A DNA stretch of 64,000 nt from contig NC_083677.1 in NCBI RefSeq assembly GCF_030384665.1, forward strand, positions 1,299,501 to 1,363,500. Direction: 5' to 3'. This stretch comes from Lodderomyces elongisporus. Its lineage: Eukaryota; Ascomycota; Pichiomycetes; Serinales; Debaryomycetaceae. Each line of letters starts with the position of its first letter. Position 1 is the first letter of the stretch. Made by a program: the position numbers and the translations under genes. This document shows, piece by piece, positions 43,199-52,805 of the stretch. Under the pieces are notes generated by a model. It saw only the letters and a list, made by a program, of their open reading frames with translations. It ran no database searches and was not told the origin of the DNA.

Positions 43199-44725
43199 TT
43201 AATCTATAACCACCGGATCATCCCAGCTATCGCCGTTGCCCTCGTTAGACCAGTTGTAGGAGTTCCAAAACGTTTCCATAGTTGAGGTCGGCGGCACTGG
43301 TATTGTGGTTTTATTATTACGACTCGGAAATGCCTTATTTACCTCTTCCTCTTTTATCCTTTCTTTATGATCATCGTCCAGACCATCATCTGAACTGATC
43401 AGAATCGTATCAAGTATTGTTTCCTCACCCCCTGCTGCATCGTTCTCTGCTCTTTCTCCTTCTACCCTAAAAGTTTTGGTGCTTGAGAAGCCGCCGTGGC
43501 CTATAGGCCGATACTTTTCTGATCCCAATAGTTCAACCTTATGTACATCTTGCGACGTCATTTTGAGGAAATAGTTGAACACATCGCTCACCATCAATGC
43601 ACTCAAAGGAAACGACACCTCGCATATGGGGCATTTGTAAAAAGGGCAATTTTGGTATCCCGGTGTCAAGAACCTTGACGTGTATACGGGATTCGGATTC
43701 TCCAAAATAGTCACGTATGAAGGTAGTCGGATATCCTTTAAATTGTTTGAGCCTTCTGGGCCATTAAAGCCATTAAAGCCATTAAAGCCGCTTGAGCCAT
43801 GTGTCTGGGAGAATTGCAACCTGCCACCATTAGGGAGTTGCCTTTGTTTGCCGTTCGCGGCCAGCCGCTGAACATACATCCCATTATGCGCTCGTTTGTC
43901 GCTTTTCGACAATCTATCGTAATTCTGTCGAATCAAGTTTCGTTGAGTAACACTTTGTGTAGTGCTTGTGATCTTGTTGAATATGCAAAAGTTAAAGTAG
44001 TCAAAGCATTCAAGATGCGTACAGAATCTTGATTTCACTGGAAACTTGATTCTGCCTCCTCCCAACGGGTCATTCAAAGAGAAAGCAACACTATCGATCA
44101 ACGCCTCGTCATCGCCAGATTCGGAATTACACAACTCTGATTTCAATAAAGGAATAATGTTGGGTGGAACTGACTTATACTCTGCTTTTGGTTTAGTACT
44201 CGTATCCTTGCGAAATCTATCGTTTTCCAAATGCCTGGGCTTTTCACGCTCCTCAGACAATTCTGTGGTGTCATGGAGTTTGGTATCCACATCCGGTTCA
44301 CCATCGCCCGTTCTGGATTTGAGCAACACCTCATCATTCATTATATTAGGCTTCCCCTGGTGAGAATGCAGACTGCAATTTCCGAGAGATGGGTCAAGCT
44401 GAGATAAGATCTCGCGTTCAAGTTCAGTAATATCGTTGAAATCTTCTGAGTGTCGAGCAGTAGGAGAACTTTTTTTAGAAGGTATCTGCCTTTCCGTATC
44501 GTCTGTAAAAATCCCCTCCAATTGTCCCACTGTTCCATCACCCTGCCGAAGTGGTGTTTTCACCACGGCATTATAGTTCTTCTGATTAATGGCAGTTAAA
44601 ACATTGATGGGAAGCTTGATGGTGACTGTTATTTTTTTCACTTTACGTCGCGGATGAAGCTCACTGAGTACTGAGACCCTCTCAGTCTGCAACGTGGGAC
44701 GTTTCTTTGCTTTCGTTCGAGACAT
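43199..44725 (-). CDS. SP-RING (Siz/PIAS-type) zinc-finger protein, putative SUMO E3 ligase
   Basis: 508 codons from the ATG at 44725. The sequence RIKFPVKSRFCTHLECFD (225-242) has the C-x-H-x2-C-F-D half of an SP-RING/Miz finger (Cys235, His237, Cys240), and YKCPICEV (363-370) supplies the C-P-x-C half (Cys365, Cys368). In ordinary Siz/PIAS proteins these halves are about 20 residues apart; here about 124 residues lie between them, including a GFNGFNGFNG repeat (313-322). ILISSDDGLDDD (441-452) looks like a SUMO-interacting motif, and the protein ends PVVID, another hydrophobic-acidic pair. I see no SAP domain, and the PINIT domain is absent or unrecognisable. The family transfers SUMO from Ubc9 to nuclear substrates. 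The protein is much shorter than Siz1/Siz2, so it may be a paralogue rather than the orthologue. An upstream exon cannot be excluded. Confidence 0.7.
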   Translation of the reverse strand: MSRTKAKKRPTLQTERVSVLSELHPRRKVKKITVTIKLPINVLTAINQKNYNAVVKTPLRQGDGTVGQLEGIFTDDTERQIPSKKSSPTARHSEDFNDITELEREILSQLDPSLGNCSLHSHQGKPNIMNDEVLLKSRTGDGEPDVDTKLHDTTELSEEREKPRHLENDRFRKDTSTKPKAEYKSVPPNIIPLLKSELCNSESGDDEALIDSVAFSLNDPLGGGRIKFPVKSRFCTHLECFDYFNFCIFNKITSTTQSVTQRNLIRQNYDRLSKSDKRAHNGMYVQRLAANGKQRQLPNGGRLQFSQTHGSSGFNGFNGFNGPEGSNNLKDIRLPSYVTILENPNPVYTSRFLTPGYQNCPFYKCPICEVSFPLSALMVSDVFNYFLKMTSQDVHKVELLGSEKYRPIGHGGFSSTKTFRVEGERAENDAAGGEETILDTILISSDDGLDDDHKERIKEEEVNKAFPSRNNKTTIPVPPTSTMETFWNSYNWSNEGNGDSWDDPVVID

Positions 44726-45389
44726 ATGGGCCTCCCACTATGTATATGTGAATTTGTTTGTGTGTTGTTTGTGTGTGTTGATCGAGAGGCGTAACTCCTC
44801 TATCTTGAATGATTCCCCAAAATATCAGTATCATCGCTACCGTGCGTAAAGCGTGGAATGAGATCTAGATAATCTGACAAAATGCAAGTAAACGCCATTA
44901 ACAAAGAAAATTGGAAAAGACGAAAGATCCATCATTATCACATTTAACACCCCTCAACTTACGACAGCCAAACAATGGATTCAAAGAACCTTGAGGGTGA
45001 GAAAACAAAAAAATTTAAGCAACAAAATTAGACAAAAAGAAAGAAAAAAAAAAGAAGAATAATTTCTGTTGTAGTAGACACATCTGCTACCTATTTACAA
45101 AATCCCTTTCCCCACAACTTAGCTGCAAGAAAGGTACCTTGAGTGCAAAAGAGTCGATAAATTCAACATTCAAAATGAAAAAAAAGAAATGAGAAATCGA
45201 AATGGAAACAATAATTAAGAAATCGCCAATCAACATTATACAGAGACTACCGCATTGTCTGTCGAGGATCATGAAAATCTATGAAAAAAGAAAAAAAAAT
45301 GAAAATGAAAATTGAAAGGAAAAGAAACGTACATAAAAGGAAGGAAAAAGAAGGAAACAGCTTAGTGAGAGTATGCCCTTTTGCTAAAC
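44726..45389. other. Intergenic: upstream of the SP-RING gene, 3' flank of the WW gene
   Basis: The stretch contains TGTGTGTTGTTTGTGTGTG-type sequence just upstream of the SP-RING start, and A/G-rich low-complexity DNA (45000-45060, 45175-45350) typical of 3' flanks here. No gene or RNA recognised. Confidence 0.5.
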
Positions 45390-46424
45390 TTAATAGCGGT
45401 TGTTTCCAGTATTGTAACCAAAAGCTCCCCCACCGTAGTTATCATTAGAAGATGATGGATCGTAACGGTTTCTGCCTTCATTACGGTTTGGGCCGTATCC
45501 AGGTTGATCTTCTCCAAACCTGCCCTCCAGGTGTCGGCCATGGTGTCCGTGATGACCTTGTTCCCCACCTGGCATTCCAAATTCACCACCAAATCTGTTT
45601 GATTCATCGTACCTTCCTGACCCGCTATTACTTCCCAGATACCCAAAGCCTTCTTGAGGTCTCTGGTTTTGGTTGGAATTGTTGTAGCTCTGTTCTGGGC
45701 GCGAATAAGAACCTTGATTCGAGCTGCTTCCACCCCCAATAAGGTTACCAATCATTCCTGTCAATCCACCTCCTTGTTGGGATTGACCTCCATAAGGGTT
45801 ACCGCTATTACTATTGCCACCGTTGTAGCTGTTGCTGTTATTATAGTTGCCTCCGTAATTGTTGGAGTTGTAGCCACTGTTTCCTTGGTAATTTCCAGAA
45901 TTATTTTGGGAGTTGCCATTGCCCAAAAAAGAGCTGATCATGCCTCCTAGGCCACCTGAAGAGTTATTTCCAGCGGGTTTATTTTGACCGCTGGAGTGTG
46001 AGGCTAAATAGCTACCAACCATAGAAACAGCAGCACCCAACCCGGCAGAATTGAGACCAGAATTGCTGCTGCCTTGATAGTTATTATGTTTGGACCCTGA
46101 CATTGAACTCATGGCTTGGTTCATAACAAATGATCCAATTCCACGCTCACTTTGTTCACCCTGTTCACCCTGTTCACTTTGCTCACCTTGCCCAATTCCA
46201 AAACCCCGTGTGCCCTCGCTAGGGCCGGCCTCTGGACGTTGGTAAGATTTCTGCTCTGCATCATGCCTTTCGTTGTCTGAATAGTTTGTTTCTTCTTCAG
46301 TGGGGAATTCCCATTGCGATTTTCCAGTAGCTTTGTTGACGTAGTAGTACCTCTTGTACTCCTCATCCCACTGTGCTACCCAGCCGTTTGGCAATTTATC
46401 CAAGTTTCCTAAATTATCTGACAT
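45390..46424 (-). CDS. WWM1: WW-domain protein with Asn/Gly/Ser-rich tail, WWM1-like
   Basis: 344 codons. A single WW domain lies at residues 11-41: LPNGW with Trp15, the YYYVN block (26-30), Trp38 and Pro41. These are the residues that bind proline-rich ligands such as PPxY. The rest is low complexity: Glu/Gln/Gly repeats (EQGEQGEQ, about 80-95), then long Asn/Gly/Ser/Gln-rich stretches and a His/Gly segment (HGHHGRH). S. cerevisiae Wwm1 also has an N-terminal WW domain; it is shorter and was found as a partner of the metacaspase Mca1. The orthology rests on the domain and its N-terminal position, so it is moderate. The Asn/Gly-rich tail suggests a disordered, possibly condensate-forming protein. 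Start ATG at 46424. Confidence 0.75.
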   Translation of the reverse strand: MSDNLGNLDKLPNGWVAQWDEEYKRYYYVNKATGKSQWEFPTEEETNYSDNERHDAEQKSYQRPEAGPSEGTRGFGIGQGEQSEQGEQGEQSERGIGSFVMNQAMSSMSGSKHNNYQGSSNSGLNSAGLGAAVSMVGSYLASHSSGQNKPAGNNSSGGLGGMISSFLGNGNSQNNSGNYQGNSGYNSNNYGGNYNNSNSYNGGNSNSGNPYGGQSQQGGGLTGMIGNLIGGGSSSNQGSYSRPEQSYNNSNQNQRPQEGFGYLGSNSGSGRYDESNRFGGEFGMPGGEQGHHGHHGRHLEGRFGEDQPGYGPNRNEGRNRYDPSSSNDNYGGGAFGYNTGNNRY

Positions 46425-46682
46425 GGCTCAACTGATTTCTTATAATCGAATAAAAAGGGACAATAGTTTAGTCTTAATTTTTGTTTTGTTTTCCGTTTGC
46501 TATCTCAAGTTAGCTCTATAGTTCTTAAGAAAAAAAAAGTAACGGAAAGAACGAAAAGAACGAAAAGAACGAAAAAAGAACGGACAATACGTAAACCTGA
46601 AATTCGTAAATTCGTACAAAACAGCCATGTAGTCACGTGTCGCTGTATTTGCTTGTAAACTCTGCTAATGGTTTTCTCAAAA

Positions 46683-46720
<38 letters not shown>

Positions 46721-47334
46721 GAAACAATTGTATATGTACAAATATACGTGCGGTGGTATAGAGGTGAAATCTATAAATAAGGATTAAACGAATGAAAAGG
46801 AACAAAAAATACCCCATGCACTAATTTTCAAACACACCGTACCTTAGCAGTAGCTTAAGATTGATTAATCAGTTATAGTTATATTTGATTGTTGAACTGA
46901 AAAAAATGAATATATACATCTATATAAAATTCTTGCATTTTCTATATACATACTGTTTCTGGCTTAGTTTTTTACCAAAATATTCATTTGTGTGACATTT
47001 GTTTACTTTCTAGCTTTCAATATCGAGTTTGAAAATCACTTTTAAAAAGCAGCAATTCTCTATATTCATGGACTATGAAACATGCTGGTTTGTACGAAAA
47101 AGAGCAAAAGATAAAGGAAAAGAAAAAAAAATTGAAAAAGAAGTTATTAGCCGATAAGCACTCAAACGACCTCAAATGTGTATCCAAGACCATACTCCAC
47201 GCCAGCCAATGAGTAATTTCAGCTTTTTTAAACACAGTAAGATAGTCAGATACTTGTAGTAAATCAGTTTATATTCTGTTCTGTACTCCATTCTGCACCT
47301 TCTTCCTTCCCTATCACCTTGCTGTTGTTCGTAT
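46425..47334. other. Intergenic: WWM1-like promoter, YFH1 3' flank
   Basis: AT-rich. Features are four GAACGAAAA-like words (about 46543-46583), a perfect A33 homopolymer (46686-46718) and runs of ATATA. The ORFs across the homopolymer are not credible. No tRNA or snoRNA recognised. Confidence 0.5.
46686..46718 (+). repeat. A33 homopolymer
   Basis: Thirty-three consecutive A residues bounded by C and T, the longest homopolymer noticed in the window. It lies about 265 bp upstream of the WWM1-like start and could act as a nucleosome-depleting tract. The exact length may be a sequencing uncertainty. Confidence 0.8.
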
Positions 47335-47853
47335 CTACATCGTCATGTCAAATTTCACATTGGTGCCAACTGCATGCGAAATTTCCTCTTCTAACAAAGC
47401 TGTCAAGGAACTGCCGTCCCGAAGCGTAACCCATTTACCCCCAATCGAATCATACCTCTTGGGACCACTTATTGGTGAGCTCAACCAGATTTGCTTATTT
47501 GGTGGTTGCTTATTAATGACATATGTCCCATTGGGTGGAAGGGTTAAGGTGAGAACTCCGTGGCTCAATTCAGAGTCAACTTGTTCAAACTCCTCATTGA
47601 GATTCTCCAAAGCATCTGAAAGGGAATCCAAATATTCATTTGATATGGTGTTATACGTATTATCATCCAATTGATCAATCTTACCTTCCAAGTTCTCACC
47701 CTGTGTGCTGACTGAATAAGGCCGACTCAAAAGTGTGGCGCCATTACGTGAGACACTAATCCGAGAAATTCTCCTAGATGCTAATAACCTAAAACTACCA
47801 GCTGGTTTCCTGAACTTCAATATTTGTGCAATGCTCCTTTTCAACATGTTCAT
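47335..47853 (-). CDS. YFH1: Frataxin, mitochondrial iron-sulphur cluster assembly factor
   Basis: 172 codons, the usual length for fungal frataxin. Residues 1-50 are basic, rich in Arg/Ser and nearly free of acids, a mitochondrial targeting sequence with a plausible processing region around RPYS (44-47). Residues about 66-165 are the frataxin domain: an acidic first helix (NEYLDSLSDALENLNEEFEQ), then SELSHGVLTL and the family signature spread over YVINKQPPNKQIWLSSPISG (111-130), followed by GKWVTLRDG. Frataxin acts in the matrix with Isu1, Nfs1 and Isd11, stimulating sulphur transfer in Fe-S assembly. It is divergent from the EXP1-like gene across a 363-bp gap, as in S. cerevisiae (YDL120W/YDL121C). 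Two in-frame ATGs (codons 1 and 3); the first is chosen. Confidence 0.96.
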   Translation of the reverse strand: MNMLKRSIAQILKFRKPAGSFRLLASRRISRISVSRNGATLLSRPYSVSTQGENLEGKIDQLDDNTYNTISNEYLDSLSDALENLNEEFEQVDSELSHGVLTLTLPPNGTYVINKQPPNKQIWLSSPISGPKRYDSIGGKWVTLRDGSSLTALLEEEISHAVGTNVKFDMTM

Positions 47854-48216
47854 TTAGCGTGTAAAAAAAAATATACACATTAAATGTAAATATCTTGTTC
47901 AGAACTTATTCTCAAAGCCTGATGATTTGAAGAATTGGGAAAAACTCGCGAGTCCAAATTATTTACCAAGGTGCGTGAGAAAAATTACATTACATTTTTT
48001 TTTTTTTTAAAATATATATATATATATACTTCTTTTAATTCCGACTTTTACCCAACTCATTTACTCATCTCATTGCATTCACCATCATCACAAGCAGCTT
48101 CATCTCAAAACAATTTAAACCGGCTCAAACATAGTTTATAGGAACAAAAAGAGCTAATAGAGCTGAAAAAACACAAGAAAGAATAAGAAAGAAAAGAAAA
48201 AAAAGAAAATAAAGCA
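47854..48216. promoter_or_regulatory. Shared divergent promoter of YFH1 and the EXP1-like gene
   Basis: This 363-bp gap is A/T-rich, with a T-run followed by (TA)n around 48000-48028 and an A-rich leader before the plus-strand ATG. No specific regulator site could be assigned; the region must carry both promoters. Confidence 0.6.
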
Positions 48217-48717
48217 ATGTTTTTACTTATTATCTTCATTGCTATTATTTTGGTGCTACTTGTCTTGGCTTTACCATACATTTCCGGTCTCACCACTGTT
48301 GAAATTAACAAACCACTGAAGAGTGTAGGACGCAATAAAGGAACGGAGAGAGCAAGAGACAAAAGCGGTCCAAACAACGATGGGAATGTAAGCTATGGAT
48401 ACATTCCGCCTGACGAGGTAGTGTCTGAAGATTCTACTGGCACAGGCTTCAAATCAAAGGTTAGTGCCGTTGGACAGAAGCTTCAAGTACATTCCGAGGA
48501 CCTTCCGATTCAAATAAAATTAGCCAATGCCAAAAATGAGCAACATGAGCTCCGAAGAAGAAAACATCAGAAATTGGACATTGACACGGATCCAAACACT
48601 TACGATTACGATATTGATGATTTGATTGCAGAGGAGAACGCAACTGCAAGACAGGAGCAACAAGCAGAATTCTATCGAAACCAAAAGATTGGAGGGGAAA
48701 AGGAAGAAATGGTATAG
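48217..48717 (+). CDS. EXP1: Small single-pass membrane protein, EXP1 (YDL121C)-like, ER export of Pma1
   Basis: 166 codons. The N-terminus is a strong membrane segment (residues about 2-21, FLLIIFIAIILVLLVLALPY) with almost no residues before it, so it is a signal anchor with a hydrophilic remainder. The remainder has a Gly/Asn/Ser linker and a charged region with YDYDIDDLIAEE (about 128-139) and an acidic/basic C-terminus. The assignment rests mainly on conserved gene order: in S. cerevisiae frataxin is divergently paired with YDL121C (Exp1), a small ER membrane protein that helps export the plasma-membrane ATPase Pma1. Size and topology fit. I did not verify sequence similarity, so the name is tentative. 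Confidence 0.65.
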   Translation: MFLLIIFIAIILVLLVLALPYISGLTTVEINKPLKSVGRNKGTERARDKSGPNNDGNVSYGYIPPDEVVSEDSTGTGFKSKVSAVGQKLQVHSEDLPIQIKLANAKNEQHELRRRKHQKLDIDTDPNTYDYDIDDLIAEENATARQEQQAEFYRNQKIGGEKEEMV

Positions 48718-49754
48718 GATCAGCAATTTAAGTCGGTTTTTTTTTCTCCAGAAGATAACCAAAACTCAATATGTATATACGTGTACATCCATGAAGGGAA
48801 TGTCTAGCTTACATTTAATTTCCTCTTGAATGCAAAATGTCAAAAAAAGATCTGTTTGTTGTATTTTTTTTCATATTTCTTTTCTGTTTTTTTGTTTTGG
48901 TTATACTTTATCTTTACTTTCCAGATCTTATAGTATTTATCGAAGGCTTTGGTTTCATATATTTATATACATGTATCTATTTGAATTCCCTCTTGCTTCC
49001 TCTTTTGAGCTTCCTTGGGCCACAACACAGGACCTTATTTATTGCTGTATTAACCATCCGACCAATATTCATTTATTCATTTATTCATTTATTCATCGAC
49101 GCATATGTTGCTAACCATAATAGCGTACAATTTCTGCTGCCTGAGTAATGTCTTCTCGTGAAATTGCTCGATGAAGGTAAATTGGGAAAAGGATTTTAGT
49201 GAAAGAAAACAGAAGAATGCTATTCAAGAGAAAAGTAACAAAAGTAAGAATAGTATTCAAGATAATGATGATGAAGAAGAAGAAGAAGAAGCAGATTCAG
49301 CAGATGAAAATATTCGTCATGAACATGAGAATCAAAGGTGTACAGGGATGCTACGTCGTATATGCCAACATTTTGCAATCGGTGCATGTTCACAAATGCT
49401 TATCGGTCATCAATTTGCATTTAGAGAAACAAGCAGAAATTTATAGTTGGAATGCTTTTGCTTTTCGGAATTCAACCTCCCTCAAGTCTGTCAATATACA
49501 TGACTACCTTTGAAAACAGTACGAATCCAAGATCTACATCGATTGTACCTCGTATACATAATGTGAAATGAAATTTTAGAGTATTACCCTGTCAGAACAG
49601 TTGCTAAAGCTTCCTCAATCAGTCATCCAATTTTTATCTATGCCAGTAACATAATCTATACATTCTTTTTTCTTTTTTCTTTTTTCTTTTTTTTTTATTT
49701 TTTTTTTTTATTTTATTTTGGTTCCTTCTTCGACTTCTTGTTCTTTGTCTTTCT
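48718..49754. other. Convergent 3' intergenic region between the EXP1-like gene and VAC7
   Basis: The 1.04-kb region contains (TCATTTAT)-like repeats around 49065-49097, a GAAGAA-type run (49269-49293) and a pyrimidine-rich stretch of TTTTTCT words at 49660-49725. A 91-codon plus-strand ORF (49171-49446) with a central poly-Glu stretch and a 103-codon Phe-rich ORF (48837-49148) are present but look like low-complexity chance ORFs. No RNA gene recognised. Confidence 0.5.
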
Positions 49755-52700
49755 TCACATGATGAAAAGTGTGGGATCTATATACCCAGTTTTCCGTACC
49801 ACGACTGACTTTGTACTCCTACCCATAGGTAGCGTGTACTTCAACACACCAGTGATTATAAGATCGAAAGGGTTTTCACTAATGATACTCCACTTAAGCG
49901 AATTATCCGTATCATCTCTGAATTGCTGCGTGGAATCTGCCAGCGTGATATTTTTACCTGGGTTCAAAAGTTTCACCTCTCCCCGTTGCGTCGATGGCTC
50001 TCTCGAAAAAAAGCCAGCTTTGAAATTCATTGCAGACTCTAAATTAGAAATCGATCCGAGTTTAACTGTTTCTAATTTTGACAGATCCTTGCGTGCTTGC
50101 AAGTTCTTGCTCAAAGCTGGAGGCAGGTCAGGAAGGTATCCGCTTCGAGCAAATAAATCTAGTTCAACCTCCTCTATATCAACAGAGAACCAACCGGGAT
50201 TAAATGCCTCCACCAATATGTTGAAAACCAATTCGTCTTTGCTAACAATTGGATTTTCAATTGAGACAATTCCAACATTGCTCAACTCCTTCGTGGTGGC
50301 CATAAAAAATCCAAGAATAAAACCAACAGTCAATATCGCGAAAATACATATAAACGTATAGAGAAATGATTTGCAGAATCCATGTTTGCTACTAAGTGGT
50401 CTCTGCGTAAGCAAAAAAGGATGACCATTATTTTCGGTATACCCATCGGTTTTATCCAAATGACGCAACCCTTTTTTTCTCGTATTGTTCAGATCGGCGA
50501 GATCAAAGTCTGATTCGTATACTTGAGACTCCTGATCAAAGGGATCAACGTCGTAGTAGTATCTCGGATAAATTTCCTGGTGAGGGAAAGGAAAAGCTCT
50601 CTTTCCATTGTTTTGCACAATACCAGCCCTCAGGTCAGGAGATGAGATAAGGGGCTGACCATTACCAGAAATATATCTTTTGTTCTGATGCTTGATACCC
50701 GGAGCGTGCAAGTTCAATGATCTATAATGCGGAATCCCTTGCTTTAAGTTTAGCAACGGTGTCTTGTCGTTCTCATGCGTATCAGCTTTATTATCATAAT
50801 ATATCAATTCGTCGTCAAAGTCTTCTATATCGAAATCGTCAGGAATTATGCTATATCGCTTTGGCTGCGAACCCTTTTTGTCAAAAAGTTTTGATGTCGT
50901 TGACCTGAGTTTGGAAGACGCAGTGGAGCTCTGATACTTCTTGCGTGAATTACTCTTGCTAGCCGTAGATTGGAGAGCCCCTGCTCCAGACGACGATGCA
51001 TCTACACCTGTTACTGCACCTGATACTGCACCCGTTCCTGTTCCTGTTCCTGTTCCATTAGTCACTGACGCCTCAAAAGAAGACCGATGAATTTCATTAC
51101 GTCCATCAACAGATCGTATATGTTCTGATGACTCCGCAGAGTTTTTCTTATCTGGATGTCGCGCTTCTCTATCGCCATCACAGTCTATCAGGTACCCATC
51201 TTCACTACCTTTGTACGAAAAAGCATCCTCATTTTCATCCTCGGTTATTGAGTGTGCAACACCCACACTGGCCTGGCTTGCTCGTAATTTATGGTCAGCA
51301 CTGCTGCTAGCTTCTCCGGGTATCTTTTCCAAGTTTCGATAAACAATTGTCTTTGCTTCCGGTTCGTTTGCAGAAAAAGAAGAAAAAGTGCGTAATGCCA
51401 AAGGTCGTTTGTGCAAATCTTTTTCCGAACTCGTTGGATTGTTAAGGGAATTGGCGACAGAATGTGTTTTTTTGTTCAATGTTTTCTCTGGTCTTTTCTC
51501 GTTTTCACCGTCTAAAGGCAAAGACCGTTGATAAGGATTGGAACAGGACGACAATCCAATGCCTGCACTGGTTCCAGAACCGACTACAGCACCTACCCCT
51601 AGCCCATTAATACTAGCAGTGTCGAGCAAAAAGTCACGGTTAACACTACTTGTTTCATCATAATCGTCGTTAGCGTTCTCATATACAAATGTCTCATCAC
51701 TATCGCTGCTTTCAACATCATCAACAGCGCTTGCCAATTTGGCTGCAAAAAAGTCCGTTTTGGTGGAATTTTGTTTGGCTATTCGTTTGTGCTTTGTGTT
51801 TTTATTTCGAGCATCTGAATCCGTCATGTTCGAGATAGATGGGGTGTGCAAACTTGATCCGTTTGAATTCATCATCAACGATGATGGCTGGGCTACAAGT
51901 GACAGTTGTTTCGTTTGGTGTATCTCTGGAGCTGGCAGTCCCAGCTGCAGGGCTTGTAGCACCAGTTGCACATTGGCCTTGCGTGCACTAGGTTCTTGGC
52001 GCAGCTGCGTATTCTCGTCGTTCAAGATCTGCAAACCTCCAGCTTTTGCTGGCGCTACTGAAAGGCCAAGTCCGCTATTTCCTTTTGATGAAGAAGAATT
52101 TACATTTTCAAGCTCGGGTTTTGTAGTTGTCGTTGTTGTCGTTGTTGTCGTTGGCGTTGTTCCTGTTGCTGCTGTCGGTGTACCTGCCAGCCGCTGTGGC
52201 ACATTCACATGAGTGGGAGCTCTGCCATTTGAAGAGTAATTGCTTGCACCCTCATTGTCAATAACTTTTTGTTTTGTCTTTTCTGATTTGCTGCTTGTTA
52301 AGCTCAGCAAGTCCTTACGCAGGTTGTCGATTTTATCACTTGAATCAGCCGATGGCAAATCCGAGACACCATTTGACGTGCTTGTAGACTGTTTGGGTTT
52401 GTTATCTATAGTGTGAGTAACAGTATTCTGCAGTACATGCAGGCTTTGCTCCACCATGTCCTTGGCTCTCTCTGGTTCCCTTTGTTGTTTCTCCAACTCA
52501 CTTTGCTTTTCAGACATCTTTTGTTTCTCTGGTTTATTCTTCTTCGACTCCATTTGTGACTGCAGGTGCGCACTCGATGTATTCATGGCTTGCAGTACAT
52601 CACCTTTTCCTGCATTTTCTTGACTCAATTGCTCATTATTTCGCTCGCGACTCGTAAGGAAGTTGGTCTTCTCTGTTGTATGAGTATGTAGTCCTGTCTG

Positions 52701-52769
52701 TTCGTGGGGATTGGCTTTCGTATTAGTGCCTGCTGCCGGCTGTTGCTCGTTTACATGTTCTACCATTTC

Positions 52770-52772
<3 letters not shown>
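49755..52772 (-). CDS. VAC7: Vac7-like vacuolar membrane protein, activator of the Fab1 PI3P 5-kinase
   Basis: 1005 codons from the ATG at 52772; the open frame extends upstream only through a (GT)n run without another ATG. About 800 N-terminal residues are low complexity (Ser, Asn, Gln, Thr stretches, a (TTC/GTT)-encoded poly-Thr, TGTGTGTGA). One membrane segment lies at about residues 803-825 (TFICIFAILTVGFILGFFMA), followed by a 175-residue C-terminal domain starting SNVGIVSIENPIV, with NPGWFSVDIEEVELDLFARS and NPFDLIITGVLKYTLP typical of the Vac7 luminal domain. Vac7 sits in the vacuolar membrane and is needed for Fab1 to make PI(3,5)P2, controlling vacuole size and hyperosmotic response. 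The cytosolic part is poorly conserved in the family. Five in-frame CTG codons at 51903-51965 are probably Ser. Confidence 0.88.

Positions 52773-52802
<30 letters not shown>
52773..52802. repeat. (AC)15 microsatellite directly abutting the VAC7 start codon
   Basis: Perfect dinucleotide run. On the VAC7 mRNA it is (GU)15 immediately before the AUG, replacing the A-rich context usual in yeast leaders. Changes in repeat number would alter the leader but not the protein. Confidence 0.9.

Positions 52803-52805
<3 letters not shown>

Noticed and set aside
49171..49446. 91-codon acidic ORF between the EXP1-like gene and VAC7
   Set aside because: Built around a GAA/GAT low-complexity run in a convergent 3' region, with no motif; kept only as a note.
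52773..52802. VAC7 start extended through the (GT)n run
   Set aside because: The extension needs a GTG start and adds only alternating Cys-Val; the first ATG in frame is at 52772.
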